A stretch of DNA of 64,000 bases. It comes from Arenicella chitinivorans. GTDB taxonomy: Bacteria; Pseudomonadota; Gammaproteobacteria; Arenicellales; Arenicellaceae. Location: the NCBI RefSeq assembly GCF_014651515.1, contig NZ_BMXA01000001.1, forward strand, positions 372,001 through 436,000. The letters are read 5' to 3'. Of this stretch, positions 16,351 through 25,067 are shown in pieces. Every line of letters begins with the position of its first letter. Within the stretch, counting starts at the first letter, position 1. A program made the position numbers and the translations under genes. The notes under the pieces are model-generated. The model searched no databases. It was not told where the DNA came from and saw nothing but the letters and a program-made list of their open reading frames with translations.

Positions 16351-17403
16351 ATGAAAGATTTTTTGAAGAGTTGGGGCCTGCTCCTAGCAGCGCTCCTTGT
16401 TGGTGCGTTGGCATTTTTTGCGGCCACGAGCTACCTGTCTGATGCTGAGGAAAACCTCAAAAGAAGCTTAGCCGGAACCGGCGGTGATTTAGTCGACATT
16501 GTGGTTGCGAATGCCGATCTGCCTGCTGGAACCACCGTCAGCGCCGAGAATTTGGCTGTGGCGCAAGTGTCCGCAATGAATCTATCCGCGGCAGTGATCA
16601 CTCCAGATATGTTTGAGGATGTCGACGGCAGTCTGTTGAAATTTCCGATGTCGAGTGGCGAACCGCTATTAACGCATTTTCTGGAAGGTGTGTTGATTGA
16701 GCGTTTTTCAGAGTTGCTTGAAGATGGTCAGCGTGCGGTCACGCTCGAGGTTGATAATCTCACGAGTAATGCCGGACTATTGTCTGTTGGGGATCATGTC
16801 GATATTTTTCTTTCTGGCGAATTTGCCGAGTCTGACGATGGCAATGAAGAAGTGTTGGTACCGCTTTTTCAAAACATCCGTGTATTGGCTGTGGATCGAA
16901 ATCCCTTACTCACTAAGGAGCAGCCGTATCGAGGCCAAGACTACTTGGACGAAGAGAATATCTTCGATTTTGGTTCTGTAACATTGGCGCTGAAAGCAGA
17001 CGACGCAGATAACCTCGCTTTTGCAGCAAGTCGCGGTGAAATAGTGTTCTTATTGCGCGGCGCTAATGACAATCAAATGCGCAATTGGAGTGTTGTTGAC
17101 ACCGCCAGTGTCATAGAAAGCGGAGCTTCTGGGCCTAAGCGAACTTACACGTTCTTCGGGCGCTCTAATCGTGATGCGACTGGTATCAAGCCTGAAGTGC
17201 GAACCATTATGAGTACTGCAGCGAAAGCTAGTTCTGGCCGGAAGTATACCAAAAGCGTACTGAAGGGAGACGCAGCTGTGGAAGAAGCTAAAACCAGTAT
17301 TGAATCAGCACCACAAGTGGTCGATGAGAGTGAATCAACTGAGCCACAAAATGAACCGGTCTCACCTGAAGAAAACAACAAAGCCGCCGGCAATGAAGAA
17401 TAG
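16351..17403 (+). CDS. cpaB: Flp pilus assembly protein CpaB/RcpC
   Basis: 350 residues. An N-terminal membrane anchor (about 8-27) is followed by a SAF-like domain, with VANADLPAGTTVSAENLAVAQV around residues 50-72 as the recognisable block. The RcpC-type domain follows, including AVTLEVDN and SVGDHVDIF. The C-terminus is a low-complexity acidic tail. CpaB proteins act in the periplasm with the secretin. The end overlaps the proposed start of the secretin gene. Confidence 0.9.
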   Translation: MKDFLKSWGLLLAALLVGALAFFAATSYLSDAEENLKRSLAGTGGDLVDIVVANADLPAGTTVSAENLAVAQVSAMNLSAAVITPDMFEDVDGSLLKFPMSSGEPLLTHFLEGVLIERFSELLEDGQRAVTLEVDNLTSNAGLLSVGDHVDIFLSGEFAESDDGNEEVLVPLFQNIRVLAVDRNPLLTKEQPYRGQDYLDEENIFDFGSVTLALKADDADNLAFAASRGEIVFLLRGANDNQMRNWSVVDTASVIESGASGPKRTYTFFGRSNRDATGIKPEVRTIMSTAAKASSGRKYTKSVLKGDAAVEEAKTSIESAPQVVDESESTEPQNEPVSPEENNKAAGNEE

Positions 17404-18718
17404 AAAAATGAAAAGTGTATTGGTGTTATTTTTTGTGTTGTGTGCACAATTGATGGGTATTTCTGAAGCGTGGGGCAGCACTCAGAAGCTCTCTCTTAAT
17501 GTTGGAGAGATCGAGGTCATCGAGGTAGGTGAGGTGACGCGTCTTGCTGTTGGCAATGATGATGTCCTTACTGCCAGTGTGTTGGAGACAGGGCATTTGA
17601 TGTTGATTCCGATTCTAGCAGGTGAAACAGATCTAGTTGTTTGGAAAACTGGTGAACGAAAGCAACACTACCAGGTCAAGATTCTGCCAACTGACATGAT
17701 TGAGTTACAAGAGGTCACAGAATCTATTTTGCGCAACTACGACCGAGTCACCACGCGCGCGGTTGGTGACAAGATTCTCGTTGAGGGGATGGTCGAGCCG
17801 GAGGAAGCCGAGCGCTTCCAGCAGCTGGTTGAAAAATACCCAAACCTAATATCAGTTGTGCGACCGGTTCGAGGCAATCGTGAGATGATTGAGATGAAGG
17901 TCCAGGTCTTGGAGCTTGATAAGCGATACCGAAAGGATCTCGGCATCGACTGGGCTGACAACGCGAATGGACCTATGGTGACGACAATTGGCTCATTACT
18001 AAATAATGAGGTTGGCTACCGTGTCGTGCCAGAAACTGATAACGATATTGATTGGCTTTCTGTTATAGGGCTAATACCGCCTACGGACAAAACCTTTTAC
18101 CCTTACGCTGGGTTAGCTACGTCGGTTACATCAAGAATAAACTTCTTGCAAGAAAATGGCGCCGCCCGTGTTCTTGCGGAGCCGACATTGAGTACAAGAA
18201 GCGGCGAAGTTGCGTCTTTTCTCGCCGGTGGCTCCATTCCGTTTCCATTCACTGATTCTGACGGGCAAACGACCGTTCAATTTCAAGAGTATGGAATTCA
18301 ACTTGATATCGAACCAACAATTGATTCAAACGGAACAATCGTCTCAAACATCAGGGCTGAAATTAGTTCTATTGATAACGGTGTACAGGTTCTCGGTGTG
18401 CCGGGTTTGTTAATACGGGAAACCGAAAGTGTCGTTAGTATTCAGCCTGGTGACACCGTTGCGATCTCTGGTTTACTGACAACCAATGATACTAAGACCA
18501 TCAATAGTGTTCCTTTGCTTGGCGAAATTCCTGTATTGGGTTCTTTGTTTCGATCCGAGAGCTTGGAGGAGCAACGTACCGAAATTGTATTTTTGGTAAC
18601 GACTAAGGTTGTAGATGTGAAGTCACCAGCAGTAAATGACCGAGTAGAGAAGCAGCTCAAGGAGATGCAGGAGATCCAGGGTAATGGTGGGGTTTTTAAT
18701 AAACTTCTTGCGGAGTAA
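17393..18718 (+). CDS. cpaC: Tad secretin CpaC/RcpA
   Basis: About 441 residues. After a signal peptide (ending EAWGS) there is a pilus/BON-like N-domain, then the secretin core: VLAEPTLSTRSGEVASFLAGG is the family landmark (about residues 262-282), with GGSIPFPF and the C-terminal VPLLGEIPVLGSLFRS. The protein forms the outer-membrane channel for the pilus. ATG 17393 overlaps cpaB by 11 bases; ATG 17408 is an alternative that follows the cpaB stop. Neither has a strong ribosome binding site. Confidence 0.92.
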   Translation: MKNRKMKSVLVLFFVLCAQLMGISEAWGSTQKLSLNVGEIEVIEVGEVTRLAVGNDDVLTASVLETGHLMLIPILAGETDLVVWKTGERKQHYQVKILPTDMIELQEVTESILRNYDRVTTRAVGDKILVEGMVEPEEAERFQQLVEKYPNLISVVRPVRGNREMIEMKVQVLELDKRYRKDLGIDWADNANGPMVTTIGSLLNNEVGYRVVPETDNDIDWLSVIGLIPPTDKTFYPYAGLATSVTSRINFLQENGAARVLAEPTLSTRSGEVASFLAGGSIPFPFTDSDGQTTVQFQEYGIQLDIEPTIDSNGTIVSNIRAEISSIDNGVQVLGVPGLLIRETESVVSIQPGDTVAISGLLTTNDTKTINSVPLLGEIPVLGSLFRSESLEEQRTEIVFLVTTKVVDVKSPAVNDRVEKQLKEMQEIQGNGGVFNKLLAE

Positions 18719-18721
18719 CTG

Positions 18722-20470
18722 ATGATAGAAATTATTGTTACCACGAGTAAAGGCACACATGTTGACACGGTCGTGACCAGCGAGAGTAAGGTTTCAATCG
18801 GGAAAGATAAGGCCAGTGCAGTGCAGTTACGTGGCTGGCGTATCGGTGGCGAGCATGCCTGTCTCTATAATCAAGATGATGGTGTTTATATCCTTGATAT
18901 GAAATCCGCATCCAGTGGTGTTTCGGTTAATGGCGAAAAACAAGAAAAGTACGGTCCGATCAAAGCGTCAGATGCCATTCTCATTGACTCGTATGTATTG
19001 ACCATTAAAGACAAGACAGACCGTTCCAAATCACAGAACTTAAAAACGGACGACAGCGACCAGAGCACTGACACGAATCAGACTGAGAGCAGCCCTGATA
19101 CGCGCCCCGAAGCATCTGTTACCGATATTAAAGAGGCCAAGAAGGCAGCTGCCGAAAGCACGATGCCCGTGATCGACGTTCAGAAGATGGAGCAGGGGCG
19201 TGAATGGCGAGCGAAGATGCATGAAGCGCTATTGGGGCAGATGGATTTGCGGCGTGTGAATGTAAAAGACATGAGCGATGACGAAGTTTTGAGCATGACT
19301 AAGCAGATGCTCAAAGAAATCGTCGATGGGTACAAAGACTTCCCTAAAGAATTGGATCGTGACTCATTAGTCAAACAAGTTCTGGACGAGTCAATTGGAC
19401 TTGGGCCGCTCGAGGATTTGATTGCCGATGATGATATCAGCGAGATTATGGTGAACTCGGCAGATGATATTTTCTACGAGAAAAAAGGTGAGCTATTTAA
19501 ATCAGAAATAACCTTTACTAATGACCGTGCTGTTCAATACGCGATTGAACGGATTGTCACACCGCTTGGCCGTCGTATTGATGAGGGGTCTCCGATGGTG
19601 GATGCGCGTCTTAAAGACGGCTCACGTGTTAACGCCGTAATCCCCCCGTTGGCGTTGAAGGGCTCGTCCATCACCATTCGAAAGTTTATGAAGGAGAAGC
19701 TGACGGCAAGTCACTTAGTCGGTTTCGGTTCGCTGGATCAGAGGATGGTCGACTTTATTGAAATGGTCGTCACAAACAAGCAGAACGTAGTGATTTCCGG
19801 TGGTACAGGCTCTGGTAAAACCACGCTGTTAAATGTGTGTTCAAACTACATCCCGGATAACGAGCGTATTGTAACAGTGGAGGATGCTGCTGAGTTAAAG
19901 TTGTATCAGCCGAATTTGGTGGCTCTGGAAGCTCGACCTCCGAACCAAGAAGGCAAGGGTGCAATTCATATTCGAGATTTGGTTAAAAACTGTCTGCGGA
20001 TGCGACCTGACCGGATCATTGTTGGTGAGTGTCGTGGTGGCGAGGCGTTGGATATGCTTCAGGCGATGAATACGGGTCATGACGGTTCATTGACTACGGC
20101 CCACGCCAACAGTCCAAGAGACTGTATCTCACGTATCGAAGTGATGGTGATGATGGCCGGTATGGAATTGCCGATCCAGGCGATCCGAGAGCAAATAGCC
20201 TCGGCTGTCGACATTATCGTGCAACAAACTCGCTTTTCGTGTGGAACGCGAAAAGTAACCAGTATTTGTGAGGTGACCGGAATTGACCAGGGTGTCGTTC
20301 AGCTGGGAGAGATCTTTAAATTTCAGCAAACCGGTCGGGATGCCAAGGGGAAAGTAAAAGGCGAATTCGTTGCCACTGGGTTAGTGCCCAAGGTTTACGA
20401 GGAACTTCGTGATAGCGGCGTACCTGTTGATATTAGTATATTCGACAGCAACAACAAGGAGGCCGTGTAG
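18722..20470 (+). CDS. cpaF: FHA-domain fused CpaF/TadA pilus ATPase
   Basis: 582 residues. The C-terminal two thirds (from about 200) is a CpaF/TadA secretion ATPase: Walker A GGTGSGKTT at 360-368 (K366), the RMRPDRIIVGECRGGEALDMLQAMNTGH region with Walker B-type and Asp/His boxes, and LTTAHANSPRD. The first 100 residues look like an FHA fold (IGKDKASAVQL, GGEHACL, SGVSVNG), followed by a charged linker. The usual Ser-Arg of phosphothreonine-binding FHA domains is replaced by Ile-Gly. CpaF powers pilus assembly from the cytoplasm. It starts 4 bases after the secretin stop. Confidence 0.93.
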   Translation: MIEIIVTTSKGTHVDTVVTSESKVSIGKDKASAVQLRGWRIGGEHACLYNQDDGVYILDMKSASSGVSVNGEKQEKYGPIKASDAILIDSYVLTIKDKTDRSKSQNLKTDDSDQSTDTNQTESSPDTRPEASVTDIKEAKKAAAESTMPVIDVQKMEQGREWRAKMHEALLGQMDLRRVNVKDMSDDEVLSMTKQMLKEIVDGYKDFPKELDRDSLVKQVLDESIGLGPLEDLIADDDISEIMVNSADDIFYEKKGELFKSEITFTNDRAVQYAIERIVTPLGRRIDEGSPMVDARLKDGSRVNAVIPPLALKGSSITIRKFMKEKLTASHLVGFGSLDQRMVDFIEMVVTNKQNVVISGGTGSGKTTLLNVCSNYIPDNERIVTVEDAAELKLYQPNLVALEARPPNQEGKGAIHIRDLVKNCLRMRPDRIIVGECRGGEALDMLQAMNTGHDGSLTTAHANSPRDCISRIEVMVMMAGMELPIQAIREQIASAVDIIVQQTRFSCGTRKVTSICEVTGIDQGVVQLGEIFKFQQTGRDAKGKVKGEFVATGLVPKVYEELRDSGVPVDISIFDSNNKEAV

Positions 20471-20479
20471 GGGATTAGC

Positions 20480-21331
20480 ATGAGTATTGTTGTTGCATTA
20501 ATGTTCAGCGTGTTGGTGGTCATGTTGATGTACCTGATTGTGGTACCGCTGTTTGATTCAGCCACCAAAGCCAAATCTCAATTTGTGTCTAAAACAAAGA
20601 TGAGTCTGGCGGATATGTACCTGTTCATTGACGCCGAGAAGATATTCATTTTATCGCTGGCATTAATCTTTTTTGTGTCTTTGATTTTGTACCTGTTGAC
20701 ACAATCGCTGGTGGTTACTGCGATGGTGGCCGGTGTCATGTCGTTTATGCCGAGCTTATTGCTGAGAATTTTGAAAAGTCGACGTGTTGATCAATTTGTA
20801 AACCAGCTGCCGGACTTTCTACTCAGTGTCTCTACGTCGATGGCGGTAGGCATGGGCTTAAATCAGTCGATTGAGGTGAGTGCGAAAGAAGAAGGCGGGC
20901 CAATTCAACAAGAGTTCGATTTGTTTTTGAATGAGTTACGACTCGGCGTTAATTTTGATGACTCACTGGATAATTTGAATAAACGTATTGATGTACAGGA
21001 AATGCAGCTTGTAGTCGCAGCGATGAAAATTTCACGTGAAGTTGGCGGTAACTTGTCTGATGTGTTGCGCCGATTGTCTGACACAATCCGCACCAAGTTG
21101 GAAATGGAAGCCAAGGTGAAAACGTTAACTGCACAAGGCCGAATGCAGGGGTACGTGATGGTCGGTTTGCCGATCTTTGTCGGTGCAGCGTTATTTTTTC
21201 TCGAATCCACTGAAGCGTATATGGGGCAACTGTTCACCGAGTGGTATGGCTGGCTAACATTAGCATTTTTGGGCTTTATGTTGAGCTTAGGTTACTTCTT
21301 TATCCATAAGATTGTGAATATCGATGTTTAG
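20480..21331 (+). CDS. tadB: Inner-membrane platform protein TadB
   Basis: 283 residues with N- and C-terminal membrane segments and a central T2SSF-type cytoplasmic domain. The signature region is QLPDFLLSVSTSMAVGMGLNQSIE, at about residues 111-134, and MKISREVGGNLSDVL follows. TadB and TadC together form the inner-membrane platform that the CpaF ATPase drives. Its end overlaps tadC by 8 bases. Confidence 0.9.
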   Translation: MSIVVALMFSVLVVMLMYLIVVPLFDSATKAKSQFVSKTKMSLADMYLFIDAEKIFILSLALIFFVSLILYLLTQSLVVTAMVAGVMSFMPSLLLRILKSRRVDQFVNQLPDFLLSVSTSMAVGMGLNQSIEVSAKEEGGPIQQEFDLFLNELRLGVNFDDSLDNLNKRIDVQEMQLVVAAMKISREVGGNLSDVLRRLSDTIRTKLEMEAKVKTLTAQGRMQGYVMVGLPIFVGAALFFLESTEAYMGQLFTEWYGWLTLAFLGFMLSLGYFFIHKIVNIDV

Positions 21332-22202
21332 TCAAATAGTAATATTCGCCACAGGCCTGTTGTTCGCCACGTCAATTTGTGCATTGATCTATGCCGTAAG
21401 AAATATTGGTCACACGGTGCCCCGTGATGATCGGACTTACAAAGACCCTCTACCATTTAAAATGAAGCTTATCTGGCCTATGGCAACTTTTTTTGCCTAT
21501 TACATTGGTCGGTTTCTCAGCGTTGAATATATCGAACAGACCAAGCGTACGCTCCAGAAAGCTGAGTTGATTTACTTGATGGAGCCGGAACAACTTTTTG
21601 GCCTTCAGCTGAGTGCATTCTTATTGGCAGGCGGTGCATGTGCAGTTGCACTGAATATGCTAGAGATGTTTTCTTGGATGTATGTTTTATTGGCCGCATT
21701 ACTTGGTTTCTTTTTACCGCTCATATCTGCAAACGATCGACGTAAAAAGCGCGAAAAGGAAATTCTTAAGTCTCTGCCTACGTTTCTGGATTTTATTACC
21801 ATGGCAATTGAGGCTGGCATGAACTTGAGTGGCGCGATGCAGCAAGCGGTTGAGAAAGGCCCTCCTGGTCCACTCGGGGTAGAATTTAATACCGTACTGC
21901 GTGATGTACGTGCCGGCATGAGTCGTATTGCTGCACTGCGTTTGATGGCGGATCGCTTGAATATGAAAGAGATCAATAGTTTGATTGCCGCGTTGGCTCA
22001 GGCTGAGCAAACTGGCGCCAGTTTGTCCGAGACCTTACGAATACAGTCTACGCAGCGCCGAATCGAGCGTTTCCAGAAAGCGGAGAAAACAGCGATGGAA
22101 GCACCTGTGAAACTCACTTTTCCATTGGTTGCCTTCATTTTTCCATGCACGTTTGTGGTCCTGTTCTTCCCCATTATTTTGAAGTTCATTTTTGAGACAT
22201 GA
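21324..22202 (+). CDS. tadC: Inner-membrane platform protein TadC
   Basis: 292 residues with the same design as TadB: membrane segments at the N-terminus and about 100-135, then a T2SSF domain (SLPTFLDFITMAIEAGMNLSGAM, and ALAQAEQTGASLSETLRIQS near residue 240) and a hydrophobic C-terminal segment. It overlaps both neighbours, consistent with one translationally coupled operon. Confidence 0.9.
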   Translation: MFSQIVIFATGLLFATSICALIYAVRNIGHTVPRDDRTYKDPLPFKMKLIWPMATFFAYYIGRFLSVEYIEQTKRTLQKAELIYLMEPEQLFGLQLSAFLLAGGACAVALNMLEMFSWMYVLLAALLGFFLPLISANDRRKKREKEILKSLPTFLDFITMAIEAGMNLSGAMQQAVEKGPPGPLGVEFNTVLRDVRAGMSRIAALRLMADRLNMKEINSLIAALAQAEQTGASLSETLRIQSTQRRIERFQKAEKTAMEAPVKLTFPLVAFIFPCTFVVLFFPIILKFIFET

Positions 22203-22573
22203 TGATGATGTCCTGGTTGTTGACACTGCCTGGTGAAGAACGGCAAACCTACCGCGTACACAAAATGGAGTCTTTCATTGAGCGCGCGCGAGGCTTGTTG
22301 TTTCAGTCAGGAATAAGTGCCGGTGAAGTCTACTGGTTTGATCGGTGTTCAAGCGTGCACATGTTCGGGATGCGATTCCCAATTGATGTCGTGTTCTTGG
22401 ATAAACAGTTCAGTATTACAAAAATAGTGTCAGGGCTAAAGCCTTGGCGATTCTCATATTCGTTGGGCAGTCGCTCGGTACTTGAAATGAAGTCAGGTGA
22501 ATCGAGTGCCCGCCAAATGAAAGTTGGTCAAGTTTTAGAATTTCAAAGGGTCGAGGACGTCAAAAATGTATAA
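22199..22573 (+). CDS. DUF192 family protein
   Basis: 124 residues. The family landmarks are ERARGLLFQ, SSVHMFGMRFPIDVVFLD and VLEMKSGES. DUF192 proteins are small beta-barrel proteins of unknown role; most have a signal peptide, whereas this copy lacks a clear one. It overlaps tadC by 4 bases (ATGA) and the next gene by 8 bases, so it belongs to the Tad transcript. A specific role in pilus assembly is only inferred from this. Confidence 0.82.
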   Translation: MMMMSWLLTLPGEERQTYRVHKMESFIERARGLLFQSGISAGEVYWFDRCSSVHMFGMRFPIDVVFLDKQFSITKIVSGLKPWRFSYSLGSRSVLEMKSGESSARQMKVGQVLEFQRVEDVKNV

Positions 22574-23117
22574 CCGAAAAAGTGGCTTCGGAGTCGTCAT
22601 TATTGTTGTACTGAGCCTGTTGTCGGCCTGCGTCACGCCACCAACGGGCTCGCAGCTGAGGCCCCCAACAGCGACTGGCTTGCCTGGCCAACTGGATCTG
22701 AAGGCCAAGTTTGAGAAAGCCAATATTGCATATCAAGAAGGGCGTTTGGTGGAAGCTGAGCGCTGGTTTCTGAATATTGTGATGGCGCATCCCACGTTGG
22801 CGGATGCCTGGTTCAAATTAGGCAATATCTACTATCGTTCTGGGCGCTTAGCGGCTGCTGTCAACGCGTACGAAGAGGTGCTGAAGATCGATAATAAGTT
22901 TGAGCAGGCTTGGTTTAACCTTGCGCTTACACGGGTCAGTCAGTCGGTTGAGGTGATTGATCAGAGCCTGAGCTTTATCGAACCTGATTCACCTTACTTT
23001 GATCAGGCACTTGCGCTGAAAGCCAGATTGATTAACAAGGTAAATGAAGGGCAATCGGATAAAAAAGAAGCACCCAGCAATTCGCAGGTGCACGTGGTTG
23101 GGGAAGTGAATGAGTAA
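22566..23117 (+). CDS. tadD: TPR lipoprotein, TadD-like
   Basis: 183 residues. A signal peptide with lipobox LLSAC (Cys at about 22) is followed by three or so TPR units (FEKANIAYQEGRLVEAERWF, AWFKLGNIYYRSGRLAAAV and AWFNLALTRVSQSVEV). TadD lipoproteins with TPRs help secretin assembly or localisation. The assignment relies on the TPRs, the lipobox and the position between tadC and tadE. Confidence 0.8.
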   Translation: MYNRKSGFGVVIIVVLSLLSACVTPPTGSQLRPPTATGLPGQLDLKAKFEKANIAYQEGRLVEAERWFLNIVMAHPTLADAWFKLGNIYYRSGRLAAAVNAYEEVLKIDNKFEQAWFNLALTRVSQSVEVIDQSLSFIEPDSPYFDQALALKARLINKVNEGQSDKKEAPSNSQVHVVGEVNE

Positions 23118-23162
23118 GTAGTCGTAGAGGGTTGGTTTAACGGCATGAATTGAGGTATGGAC

Positions 23163-23918
23163 ATGAAAAGTTTTAGACAAGCAATAAATACACAGCGTGG
23201 TGCGACCTTGGTTGAGTTGATTTACGTGCTGCCCCTGTTTTTTATTTTGCTTTTCGGCATCGTAGAGGTCGCCTATGTGTATCGATCCAAGGCGACGTTG
23301 AACGTCGCTACTTTCGAAGCAGCTAGAGCAGGGGCTTTAAACAACGCACGTCGATCCGAGATGCGCGATGCGCTGGCCGGTGGAATGATGCCCTTGTTTG
23401 TTAATGGTGACCGAAGTGCCGCCAGTGTTATCGGTGGCTACGCAAAAGCCAAAGCCTTTGAATTTAGTGTCAATGCAGCAGCCATCGGCGACCTGGATAC
23501 GGTTGAAATAATCAGTCCCAATCGACGCACTTTCGATGCCTTTAAACAACGCATGCCGATTCTAGATGAGCGACGTCAACGGGTCTCGTATGTAAACGCG
23601 ATCCCTAACGATAATCTTACCTACCGATCTACGACAACGAAAAATATACGGATCGGTAGCAAGACACAGAAGATCAACATCCAGGACGCTAACTTGTTAA
23701 AAATCAAGACCTTGTGGTGTCATAAGCTGAAAGTGCCAGGCCTTCGAGAGCTAGCCTATCGTACGATGCTACGCGGATTCTTTGGTTTTGGGCCCTCGGT
23801 AGAGCAGCGTACTTGCAACGCCGTCGGACTGGCAACGGGTGACGTGTACGTAGCGATTACGGCGCATGCGATTACTCGGATGCAAACGCCGGTCTACCGC
23901 AATGATTTAGAAAACTAA
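23163..23918 (+). CDS. tadE: TadE pseudopilin
   Basis: About 251 residues. A prepilin-type site QRG then ATLVELIYVLPLFFILLFGI gives Glu at +5 after cleavage, and the following ATFEAARAGALN segment is classical for TadE. Two C-terminal cysteines (CHKL, CNAVG) may pair. ATG 23163 is chosen because GAGG at 23152-23155 lies 7 bases before it; ATG 23157 would place the ribosome site too close. The protein is a minor pseudopilin processed by a prepilin peptidase that is not in this window. Confidence 0.85.
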   Translation: MKSFRQAINTQRGATLVELIYVLPLFFILLFGIVEVAYVYRSKATLNVATFEAARAGALNNARRSEMRDALAGGMMPLFVNGDRSAASVIGGYAKAKAFEFSVNAAAIGDLDTVEIISPNRRTFDAFKQRMPILDERRQRVSYVNAIPNDNLTYRSTTTKNIRIGSKTQKINIQDANLLKIKTLWCHKLKVPGLRELAYRTMLRGFFGFGPSVEQRTCNAVGLATGDVYVAITAHAITRMQTPVYRNDLEN

Positions 23919-23973
23919 TCTGGTTGTTTGTTTAAGTAACCAGTCTCACAAAACACTATTTATAACGAGATTT

Positions 23974-24921
23974 ATGAACGTACTATCAACTCGAGTCATG
24001 CTTAAACTGTACCTGCTTACCGCGATTGCCATTTTGAGTCTTACCTCCCTTGCGCAGGCCTGTGCCACGTTTAAGCCTGCTGGCGCTGAGCTCTTCAAAC
24101 ACGTAGATAAGCACAGCACGGTAGCGGAAGTCATTCAGGGACCGGTTGAGTATTTTAATACTGAGCAGGATGGTTACTCCGTCGGCTACCGACCGGTTAC
24201 GAGTGTCAAAATGCAAGGCTCGGTGTGTCATCAGGTATATGATTTTGACGAGCAGCAAAGTGCGTATTCTCTATTTCAGCAGGCGAAAACATTTTTCTCA
24301 GCGCGGGGACAGACAGCTGAATTTGAATGCCAAGGTACACGCTGTGGAGAGACAACCGGCTGGCAAATTTTCTTCGATAAGTCTGTCGCGGGGCCAACGG
24401 AAAACCAATATTATTTGTTGAGTACCGTTGGCAACGGCAGTCGCTATCTAGTCGCCAATATGGTGCATGTAACAGAGTTTGATGGTCGACCAAGAATGAT
24501 TTTACGTTCAGTCTACGACCCCGCATTGTATCGCATACCCGGAATTCCCAAGCCGCAGTATCAAAGTCCTCAGGCACACAACATCGCAGAGGTCTCATTG
24601 CTGTCGACAGTGTATTTTGACACTGGCAGTTCCGCGAGCGATAACGCCGAGAAGCTGAGCCTCATCTCTGAACAAGTCAAACTGAATGGCGATGACAAAA
24701 CCTATGTCATCGTCGGATTCACGGATTCGGCAGGTGATGCCATCACAAACCTCGAGCTGTCGCGCATGCGTGCCCACAGTACAATGGAGCAATTAAAAGT
24801 CCGCTCAGGCTTAGCGGCGCAGCAATTTATTGCTTGGGGCGCTGGCGAAATCGATGGTGGTCAGCAGTCTGCTGGTCGTGCTCGCCGTGCAGACATTTAC
24901 GTGGTACAAAACCCATCGTGA
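23974..24921 (+). CDS. OmpA-family protein of the Tad locus (copy 2)
   Basis: 315 residues. Signal peptide (ending LAQAC), an N-terminal domain with paired cysteines (VCHQVY, ECQGTRCGE) and a C-terminal OmpA-like domain with VYFDTGSSASD, VIVGFTDSAGDA, NLELSRMRA and RRADIYV. The layout matches the protein at 11678, so the two appear to be paralogues. The expected OmpA-like DxxG/R residues are partly conserved. It closes the pilus gene cluster and is followed by a 146-base gap. Confidence 0.82.
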   Translation: MNVLSTRVMLKLYLLTAIAILSLTSLAQACATFKPAGAELFKHVDKHSTVAEVIQGPVEYFNTEQDGYSVGYRPVTSVKMQGSVCHQVYDFDEQQSAYSLFQQAKTFFSARGQTAEFECQGTRCGETTGWQIFFDKSVAGPTENQYYLLSTVGNGSRYLVANMVHVTEFDGRPRMILRSVYDPALYRIPGIPKPQYQSPQAHNIAEVSLLSTVYFDTGSSASDNAEKLSLISEQVKLNGDDKTYVIVGFTDSAGDAITNLELSRMRAHSTMEQLKVRSGLAAQQFIAWGAGEIDGGQQSAGRARRADIYVVQNPS

Positions 24922-25067
24922 TTTAAATCGAGCATCGAGGCCTACTGAATACATACAAGATATTTGTGCGTACAGTCGGCCCAGATCGTCGTTCATCCTA
25001 TTATTTTTCTCTTGGCTCCGGTTGAAAATCACTTGAATCCGTAGCAAGCACTTAATGAGCATCTTCT

